Shown piece by piece: positions 1-4,228 of a stretch of 5,612 nt of DNA; position 1 is the stretch's first letter, and every line of letters starts with the position of its first letter. The DNA is taken from positions 1-5,612 of the forward strand of contig JAGQIY010001227.1 of the NCBI GenBank assembly GCA_020430865.1, in the 5' to 3' direction. Both the position numbers and the translations under genes were made by a program. This stretch comes from Myxococcales bacterium. GTDB lineage: Bacteria; Myxococcota; Polyangia; Polyangiales; Polyangiaceae. The notes beneath the pieces are model-generated. The model was not told the DNA's origin. It did no database searches and saw only the letters and a program-made list of their open reading frames with translations.

Positions 1-914
1 CCGCCGGCGTAGACGGGCTTGCCGTCGCTGCCGAGATCGTTCGCCACGATGCCCTGCTCGCCGCCGTTGCCGTTCTCGAAGTCGATGTGGTCGTCCTTGA
101 AATCGCGCAGCACCAGCGGCAGGACCAGCTCCGTCGGGCTCTCGGTCACCTGATCGCAGGTGAACCCGACCTCGATCTTGCAGTCCGGCGAGCAGCCATC
201 GCCTGCGACGGTGTTTCCGTCCTCGCATTCCTCGCTTCCGTCGGGAAGCCGGATGCCGTCGCCACAAGCGGACGTGCACGCGCCCTGGGAGCAGTCGGGC
301 TCGCGCTTGCAGAACGGCGTGCAGCCGTCGCCGGTGTCGTTGTTCCCGTCGTCGCACTGCTCGTCGCCCTCGGGGTTGCCGTCCCCGCAGGTCGTCACGT
401 GGCAGGGCTGGCCAGGTGTGTCGCAGGCGTAGCCGGACTCGCGCTTGCACTCCTTGTCGCAGCCGTCGCCGTCGGCGGGTGGCTGGTTGCCGTCTTCGCA
501 CTCCTCCTTGCCGGCGACGATGCCGTCACCGCACTCGGCCGCTTCGCAGGGCAGGCCCTGGCTGGGGCAGTACCAGCCGGCTTCGAGCTGACAGTCCTTG
601 TCACAGCCGTCGCCGTCCTTGGTGTTCCCGTCGTCGCACAGCTCGACGTCTTCGGCTTGATTGATCAGGCCGTCGCCGCAGCTGGGGCCCATCGCCGTGC
701 CGCCGGTTCCGCCGCCGCCATTCCCTGCGGTAATGAAGCCGCCGCTGCCAGCGTTCCCGGAGCCTCCCTCGGCACCCGCCCCGCCGGTGGCGCCGTCACC
801 GCCAAACCCATCGCCGTTGCCGGTGACTTCCGCGTTGTCGCCGCAGCTCGCTGCAGCCAACCCGACCAATGCCACCAAACCCAAGTACCCGGCGCCGCGC
901 TGGAAATTTGCCAT
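1..914 (-). CDS. Lipoprotein with DUF4215-type Cys-rich repeats and fibro-slime domain (partial, C-terminus off the left edge)
   Basis: The minus strand is open from an ATG at 914 to the window edge, giving 304 full codons and no stop. Residues 1-24 form a lipoprotein signal: one Arg (R6), a hydrophobic stretch at 10-22, and C24 in the context AASC. The -3 residue is Ala rather than the usual Leu, so the lipobox is acceptable but not ideal. Residues 31-76 are a Gly-rich linker. Residues 79-253 hold four repeats with 23 cysteines, each following CGDG..C(D/E)DGN..GDGC..C, the DUF4215/Myxo_disulf_rpt pattern. From residue 263 the sequence LPLVLRDF, DHIDFE and LGSDGKPVY matches the opening of the fibro-slime domain found in Fibrobacter and Dictyostelium surface proteins. 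I infer an exported, outer-membrane-anchored, disulfide-rich surface or adhesion protein; its ligand is unknown. The ATG is chosen because the signal peptide follows it directly, though no clear Shine-Dalgarno precedes it. The gene lies 97 bp downstream of the TetR gene on the same strand. Confidence 0.88.
   Translation of the reverse strand, partial: MANFQRGAGYLGLVALVGLAAASCGDNAEVTGNGDGFGGDGATGGAGAEGGSGNAGSGGFITAGNGGGGTGGTAMGPSCGDGLINQAEDVELCDDGNTKDGDGCDKDCQLEAGWYCPSQGLPCEAAECGDGIVAGKEECEDGNQPPADGDGCDKECKRESGYACDTPGQPCHVTTCGDGNPEGDEQCDDGNNDTGDGCTPFCKREPDCSQGACTSACGDGIRLPDGSEECEDGNTVAGDGCSPDCKIEVGFTCDQVTESPTELVLPLVLRDFKDDHIDFENGNGGEQGIVANDLGSDGKPVYAG
156..266 (-). repeat. DUF4215-type disulfide repeat 4
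   Basis: Encodes residues 217-253 with five cysteines (C217, C230, C241, C245, C253). It contains CGDG, CEDGN, GDGCSPDC and GFTC and leads straight into the fibro-slime segment about ten residues later. Confidence 0.8.
276..389 (-). repeat. DUF4215-type disulfide repeat 3
   Basis: Encodes residues 176-213 with six cysteines (C176, C187, C198, C202, C208, C213). It is a shorter unit: the segment after GDGCTPFC is compressed compared with repeats 1 and 2. Confidence 0.8.
402..533 (-). repeat. DUF4215-type disulfide repeat 2
   Basis: Encodes residues 128-171 with six cysteines (C128, C139, C152, C156, C164, C171). The core is CGDG, CEDGN, DGDGCDKEC, GYAC, GQPC. It is closest to repeat 1, with the same 'GDGCDK(D/E)C' core and 'G(L/Q)PC' ending. 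Confidence 0.85.
546..680 (-). repeat. DUF4215-type disulfide repeat 1
   Basis: Encodes residues 79-123 of the partial lipoprotein. Six cysteines (C79, C93, C104, C108, C116, C123) sit in the order CGDG, LCDDGN, GDGCDKDC, GWYC, GLPC. Protein-level repeat; the units differ at DNA level. Confidence 0.85.
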
Positions 915-1011
915 CTCGGTGTAGCTTAGCGGCAATCGGGAGCAAAAACACTCGGCTTTGCTGCCTACATTGTGCGTGATCTGCGCCGTACGGAAACACT
1001 GACGCGCGAGG

Positions 1012-1695
1012 CTAGCGTTGCGTGTCCGGTGGTCTCGCCTCGGCGAGCAGCCCGGCGATGCACAGACCAAGGCTGCGCTGGAGGTCGCTCTCGAAATCGC
1101 GCTTGAACAGGCACAGGCGGGGATCGGTGAGGACTTTCGCCACGACGTCGCTCGGCTGGCAGGCGAGCCAGTGGCCCGTGAGCAGGGCGTGGGCGGCGTT
1201 GAGCAGATCCACGCAGCCGTCGAAGTCGAGCTCGGGGAGCACGCGTTGCATCGACGTGACGACGGCGAAGCTGCGCTCGAGGGCGTCGAGCTTGAAGGCG
1301 CGCACCGTGTCCTCGGAGAGGTTGTGCTCCAGCACGCTGCCGAGGACGCTCAGCAGGGCGCACAGGCGAGGGCGGCTCGCGGCGCTCGAAGCGACGTACG
1401 TCGCCAGCAGGCGTCCCCGCTCCTGCGCCGGGAGCGCGAGGTCTGGCTGCGCGGTGCGTTCGTTCAGCTCCTCGATCCAGGCCTGCCAGTCCCGATCGAG
1501 CACCTCCAGCAGCACGGCTTCGCGACTCTCGAAGTAGCGATAGACATTGGACTTCGCGAGACCGACCCGGCGCGCCAGCTCGCTGAGGGAGAGCTGATCC
1601 ATGCCCTGATCCGCCAGCAACTGCCGAGCCGCCGCCAGGATCTGGGAACGTCGCTGGGCCTTCTGCTCGGGCTGGCGTGCCCGCTGGAACGTCAT
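1012..1695 (-). CDS. TetR/AcrR-family transcriptional regulator
   Basis: Encodes 227 residues, a normal TetR length. Residues 15-63 form the DNA-binding domain: 'RRSQILAAARQLLADQG', then LSLSELARRVGLAKSNVYRYFESRE, in which 'SNVYRYFESRE' is the family's recognition helix and start of helix 4. Residues from about 65 to 227 form an all-helical ligand and dimer domain with no close signature that I can assign; a TetR_C_34-like C-domain is possible but untested. The ATG at 1695 is preferred because 'MTFQRARQPEQK' is a typical start for this subfamily. In-frame starts at 1764 (ATG) and 1803 (TTG) would add a Pro/Trp/Arg-rich tail of no recognisable kind, and the latter falls inside the operator-like dyad. 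No clear Shine-Dalgarno precedes 1695, so the 1764 start is not excluded. It is divergent from the dehydrogenase, the classical arrangement for a local repressor that also controls itself. The inducer is unknown. Confidence 0.9.
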   Translation of the reverse strand: MTFQRARQPEQKAQRRSQILAAARQLLADQGMDQLSLSELARRVGLAKSNVYRYFESREAVLLEVLDRDWQAWIEELNERTAQPDLALPAQERGRLLATYVASSAASRPRLCALLSVLGSVLEHNLSEDTVRAFKLDALERSFAVVTSMQRVLPELDFDGCVDLLNAAHALLTGHWLACQPSDVVAKVLTDPRLCLFKRDFESDLQRSLGLCIAGLLAEARPPDTQR

Positions 1696-1774
1696 GGAAC
1701 GGGTATCGGCGACCAATCTGGCGTGACTCCGCCAGGTCAGGGGTTGGGGGTGAGGAAGAAGCATAACCCACCGC

Positions 1775-1802
1775 TTGACAACAGACCAGCGTTCTCTAAA
1801 CA
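1775..1802 (+). promoter_or_regulatory. Candidate sigma70-type promoter for the dehydrogenase gene
   Basis: A perfect TTGACA lies at 1775-1780. Sixteen bases on, TAAACA at 1797-1802 is a weak (3 of 6) -10 match. This predicts transcription starting near 1809-1812, about 30 bases before the ATG. The -35 is clear; the -10 is inferred from spacing. The first copy of the 22-bp repeat fills most of the spacer between the two boxes. Confidence 0.4.
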
Positions 1803-1823
1803 ACGGACCGTCGTTCTCTTAAC
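1778..1823 (+). repeat. 22-bp tandem direct repeat in the TetR-SDR intergenic region
   Basis: Two contiguous units (1778-1799 and 1800-1821) match at 18 of 22 positions, and the match runs on by AC, giving 20 of 24. The best-kept core is CGTTCTCT followed by AAC or TAAC. The 22-bp period is about two helical turns, so both copies face the same side of the DNA. Confidence 0.75.
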
Positions 1824-1825
1824 GC
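1789..1825. promoter_or_regulatory. Candidate TetR operator (37-bp interrupted dyad)
   Basis: The inner 17-nt palindrome at 1799-1815 is AACAACGG-A-CCGTCGTT, pairing at 7 of 8 positions. It is flanked by GCGTT (1789-1793) and AACGC (1821-1825), which share the same centre at 1807. The dyad overlaps the predicted -10 and start site of the dehydrogenase promoter, where a bound TetR dimer would block transcription. That the neighbouring TetR protein binds here is inferred from position and symmetry only. Confidence 0.5.
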
Positions 1826-1829
1826 GACG

Positions 1830-1836
1830 AAGGAGG
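1830..1836 (+). promoter_or_regulatory. Ribosome binding site of the dehydrogenase gene
   Basis: AAGGAGG lies six bases before the ATG at 1843. This near-ideal Shine-Dalgarno fixes the start, although the frame stays open far upstream (antisense to the TetR gene). Confidence 0.85.
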
Positions 1837-1842
1837 TTCGAG

Positions 1843-2787
1843 ATGGGCTGGAGCGAAGCAGATGTGGGATCGCAGGACGGACGCGTGGTGATCGTGACGG
1901 GCGCCAACAGTGGGATTGGTTTCGAGACGGCGCGGGTGCTGGCGGCGCAGGGCGCCCGAGTGGTGCTGGCTTGCCGCAACCCGAACAAGGCCCAGGAGGC
2001 GCTGGACGCGATCCTCGGGAAGCACCCCGGGGCGCAGGTGGCCTTCCTGCCGCTGGATCTATCCAGCCTCCAGTCCGTCAGTGAGTTCGCCACGCGTTTC
2101 CGCGAGGAGTACGGGCGGCTGGATCTGTTGATCAACAATGCCGGGGTCATGATGCCACCGCTCAGCCACACGAAGGAGGGCTTCGAGCTGCAGTTTGGTA
2201 CCAATCACCTGGGACATTTCGCGCTGACTGCCCGGCTGATCGACCTGGTGAATGCGGCGACTGCTGGACGCGTGGTGACCGTGAGCAGCCTGGCGCACCG
2301 GATGGGCAAGATCGACTTCGAGAACCTCGACGCGAGCAAGGGCTACGGCAAGCTCGCAACCTACGGTCAGAGCAAGCTCGCGAACCTGCTCTTCACGTAT
2401 GAGCTCCAGCGCAGGCTCGAGGCGGGTGGTCTGAAGACGCTGGCCGTCTCCGCGCACCCCGGCTGGACCAGCACGAACCTGCAGCGCACGACGGGCTGGA
2501 TCCGGGTGTTCAATCCCTTCTTCGGCATGCAGCCCCTGGGTGGCGCGCTGCCCTCGCTGCGGGCTGCGACGGATCCCGGAGTCGAAGGTGGCACCTACTG
2601 GGGGCCTTCGGGTGCGTTCGAGCTGCGGGGAGCGCCGCGCCAGGTGAAGTCGAGCAAGTGTTCCCACGACGAAACAGTTGCGGCCCGGCTGTGGTCGGTG
2701 TCCGAGGAGTTGACGGGGCTGGAGTTCCCGCGCTTCGAGCGCGGCGCGGCGGCGCGTGGAGCCGGCGTTCCAGCTTCGGCGTCTTGA
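1843..2787 (+). CDS. Short-chain dehydrogenase/reductase, retinol-dehydrogenase-like (classical SDR)
   Basis: Encodes 314 residues with a complete Rossmann fold. Visible motifs are TGANSGIG at 19-26 (dinucleotide binding), NNAG at 98-101, N121 in FGTNHLGHF, the Ser pair 148-149 (S149 the likely catalytic Ser), Y174-x3-K178 (YGQSK) and HPGW at 205-208. R45, just after strand 2 in ACRN, suggests a preference for NADP(H). The long insert between S149 and Y174, the FGTNHLGHF motif and the C-terminal 'LWSVSEELTGLEF' place it in the retinol dehydrogenase/WWOX-like group. That group oxidises or reduces varied alcohols, aldehydes and ketones; the substrate here cannot be told. There is no signal peptide, so it is cytosolic. 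Residues 300-314 are an Ala/Gly-rich tail outside the fold. It is divergent from the TetR gene and probably repressed by it. It is separated from dapA by 165 bp, so an operon is unlikely. Confidence 0.93.
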   Translation: MGWSEADVGSQDGRVVIVTGANSGIGFETARVLAAQGARVVLACRNPNKAQEALDAILGKHPGAQVAFLPLDLSSLQSVSEFATRFREEYGRLDLLINNAGVMMPPLSHTKEGFELQFGTNHLGHFALTARLIDLVNAATAGRVVTVSSLAHRMGKIDFENLDASKGYGKLATYGQSKLANLLFTYELQRRLEAGGLKTLAVSAHPGWTSTNLQRTTGWIRVFNPFFGMQPLGGALPSLRAATDPGVEGGTYWGPSGAFELRGAPRQVKSSKCSHDETVAARLWSVSEELTGLEFPRFERGAAARGAGVPASAS

Positions 2788-2881
2788 GCCTACGCCCGGC
2801 TGGGCCCGTCGCTCCTCACCCCCAAGAAAAACCGCAGTTGGGGACCTATCGGACGTCGCGAAAGGCTCGGTGTAGGCGCTT

Positions 2882-2909
2882 TTGCGAACTGGCGCGCTGA
2901 AGGTTGAAT
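2882..2909 (+). promoter_or_regulatory. Possible dapA promoter
   Basis: TTGCGA (2882-2887) and TTGAAT (2904-2909) each match the sigma70 consensus at 4 of 6 positions with a 16-bp spacer. The implied leader is about 35 bases, too short for a lysine riboswitch. Such matches occur by chance, so this is tentative. Confidence 0.3.
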
Positions 2910-2940
2910 CCGGCGGTCGGACCGTGCAAAGAAGGCCGCC

Positions 2941-2945
2941 GGAGG
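2941..2945 (+). promoter_or_regulatory. Ribosome binding site of dapA
   Basis: GGAGG lies seven bases before the GTG at 2953. It supports a GTG start; there is no ATG in this frame nearby that fits the family's N-terminus. Confidence 0.8.
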
Positions 2946-2952
2946 CAAGACC

Positions 2953-3825
2953 GTGTTCGAAGGCACTTACACCGCGTTGGTTACGCCGTTCAACGGCGCA
3001 GAGGTCGACTACGAGGCGCTCGGGCGTCTGATCGAGATGCAGGCGAAGGCCGGTGTGGACGGCGTCGTGCCCTGCGGTTCGACGGGCGAGTCCGCCACCA
3101 TGAGCCACGAGGAGCACGAGCGCGTGATCGCGTTCACGGTGGAGAAGTGCAAGGGACGCCTCAAGGTGATCGCCGGCACCGGCTCGAACAGCACCCTCGA
3201 GAGCGAGAAGCTCACGCGTTTCGCCAAGGAAAATGGCGCAGACGCGGCGCTCCTGATCGCGCCGTACTACAACAAGCCGACGCAGGACGGGCTGTACGCT
3301 CACTACGCGCACCTCGCCGAAGCGGTGGATCTGCCGCAGATCGTCTACAACATTCCCGGGCGCTCGGGCGTGAACATCGCGGTCGAGACGACGGCCAGGC
3401 TCTCGAAGCTGAAGAACGTCGTCGGGATCAAGGAGGCCTCGGGCTCCCTCGATCAGGTCACGCGAACGGTGGAGGCGTGCGGGCCTGACTTCTGCGTGCT
3501 GAGCGGCGACGACTCGCTGACCCTGCCGATCATGGCCGTGGGCGGAAAAGGCGTGATCGCCGTGATCGGCAACCTCATGCCCGAGAAGCTGCGAGAGCTG
3601 GTCGAGGCGATGCGCGCCGGGGACCTGGGGAAGGCCCGCGCGGCGCACTACGCGCTGTTGCCAGTGATGAAGGCGATGGGGCTCGAGACGAATCCGATCC
3701 CGGTGAAGGCCGCGATGGCGATGATGGGCTTGATCCCCGAGGGCCTGCGCTTGCCGCTGACGACGCTCACTGAAGGCAACCGCGGCGAGCTGAAGCAGGT
3801 GTTGACGGCTGCGGGCTTGCTCTAG
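2953..3825 (+). CDS. dapA: 4-hydroxy-tetrahydrodipicolinate synthase (DapA)
   Basis: Encodes 290 residues (E. coli 292), a full-length class I aldolase-type TIM barrel. The enzyme condenses pyruvate with aspartate semialdehyde, the first committed step to diaminopimelate and lysine, in the cytosol. The Schiff-base lysine is K160 (GIKEA). The catalytic triad is T44 (GSTGES), Y106 (PYYNKP) and Y132 (YNIPGR), and R137 binds the aspartate semialdehyde carboxylate. All are one less than the E. coli numbers. Residues at the E. coli lysine-inhibition site are also present: H52, H55, N79, E83 and Y105. I infer feedback inhibition by lysine of the Gram-negative type. The start is GTG with a good Shine-Dalgarno. 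No other lysine-pathway gene is next to it, and the tandem hairpins after the stop suggest it is transcribed alone. Confidence 0.97.
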   Translation: MFEGTYTALVTPFNGAEVDYEALGRLIEMQAKAGVDGVVPCGSTGESATMSHEEHERVIAFTVEKCKGRLKVIAGTGSNSTLESEKLTRFAKENGADAALLIAPYYNKPTQDGLYAHYAHLAEAVDLPQIVYNIPGRSGVNIAVETTARLSKLKNVVGIKEASGSLDQVTRTVEACGPDFCVLSGDDSLTLPIMAVGGKGVIAVIGNLMPEKLRELVEAMRAGDLGKARAAHYALLPVMKAMGLETNPIPVKAAMAMMGLIPEGLRLPLTTLTEGNRGELKQVLTAAGLL

Positions 3826-3840
3826 CCAGAGGTTCTCGAA

Positions 3841-3868
3841 GCCGAATCGCGCGTTCGCGGGTTTCGGC
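3841..3868 (+). other. Hairpin just after dapA
   Basis: GCCGAA (3841-3846) pairs with TTCGGC (3863-3868). Inside, CGCG (3848-3851) can pair with CGCG (3856-3859) around a CGTT loop. No T-tract follows, so alone it is not a classical terminator. It may protect the 3' end or help the next hairpin. Confidence 0.45.
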
Positions 3869-3877
3869 CGGATGTCC

Positions 3878-3913
3878 TTTCAGGCCCACTGTTCGGTGGG
3901 CCTGAAGCGTTTT
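3878..3913 (+). terminator. Rho-independent terminator of dapA
   Basis: A 12-pair stem (3878-3889 with 3896-3907, core CAGGCCCAC/GTGGGCCTG, one outer T-G wobble) closes a six-base loop. TTTT follows at 3910-3913. It begins 53 bases after the dapA stop and separates dapA from the downstream lipoprotein. Confidence 0.8.
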
Positions 3914-4155
3914 GTGGCTCGAGCCGACCGGGTGGTCGCGGCGACCAAAACGCCACCATTTCAGTGATGCCCGAACAAGTATTCCAGTTTCCCACGATGG
4001 AATGGACGCGGGAGATTCCCACACGCAAACCGGCTCCGGCGAATTTTTCATTCTGGGGGTAGCCAAGCCACGCAGACCGGGCTACATGACGCCGTCTGGG
4101 TCCGAGGCCGCTCTTGCGGCACCTCCCTGTCGGTTCCCGGCGGAATAAGGAATGG
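3914..4155. other. Non-coding spacer with locally reduced GC
   Basis: No credible gene on either strand: the open frames across it lack a ribosome binding site, recognisable motifs or a natural start. Counted GC over 3951-4050 is 54%, visibly below the flanking genes. One small inverted repeat, ATTCCA (3981-3986) and TGGAAT (3998-4003), is present. No tRNA cloverleaf or transposon ends could be confirmed. It may hold distal promoter elements, a small RNA or decayed sequence. Confidence 0.5.
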
Positions 4156-4203
4156 CGCGCCTCGAGGCGCGATCGAGTTCTTGGCAAGCGCCTCCGGGCG
4201 CGA
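4156..4203. promoter_or_regulatory. Paired near-palindromes upstream of the Gly-rich lipoprotein gene
   Basis: CGCGCCTCGAGGCGCG at 4156-4171 is a perfect 16-bp palindrome. Thirty-one bases further (start to start) a second copy occurs: 4157-4172 and 4188-4203 match at 14 of 16 positions, and the second keeps GCGCC/GGCGC arms around TCCG. The spacing is near three helical turns. They could be a two-site operator or, if transcribed, two hairpins in the leader. Confidence 0.5.
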
Positions 4204-4216
4204 CTTGGGTTTGGTG

Positions 4217-4223
4217 TAGGAGG
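4217..4223 (+). promoter_or_regulatory. Ribosome binding site of the Gly-rich lipoprotein gene
   Basis: TAGGAGG lies five bases before the ATG at 4229. It supports that start together with the signal peptide that follows at once. Confidence 0.8.
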
Positions 4224-4228
4224 CAGCA

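Noticed and set aside
87..929. Plus-strand 280-residue open frame
   Set aside because: Antisense to the Cys-rich lipoprotein. Its Ala/Val-rich product is what the reverse of GGC/GAC-rich codons gives; it has no motif and no ribosome binding site.
1696..1803. Longer TetR N-terminus from 1764 (ATG) or 1803 (TTG)
   Set aside because: The added residues do not look like the family and would place the start inside the operator/promoter. The 1764 start cannot be fully excluded.
1018..1842. N-terminal extension of the dehydrogenase (275 extra residues in frame)
   Set aside because: It is antisense to the TetR gene, whose helix-turn-helix is unmistakable. The strong AAGGAGG before 1843 and the standard SDR start settle the start there.
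2788..2881. Terminator of the dehydrogenase gene
   Set aside because: Only a four-pair GCCC/GGGC hairpin at 2794-2805 with no T-tract; too weak to call.
2059..3648. Minus-strand 529-residue open frame
   Set aside because: Lies opposite both the dehydrogenase and dapA and crosses their intergenic gap. The Arg/His/Leu-rich composition is typical of a high-GC shadow frame.
4050..4140. tRNA-like segment (GGGGGTAGCCAAGC resembles a D-arm)
   Set aside because: No matching acceptor stem, anticodon arm or T-arm with GTTC-type loop could be paired at the right distances.
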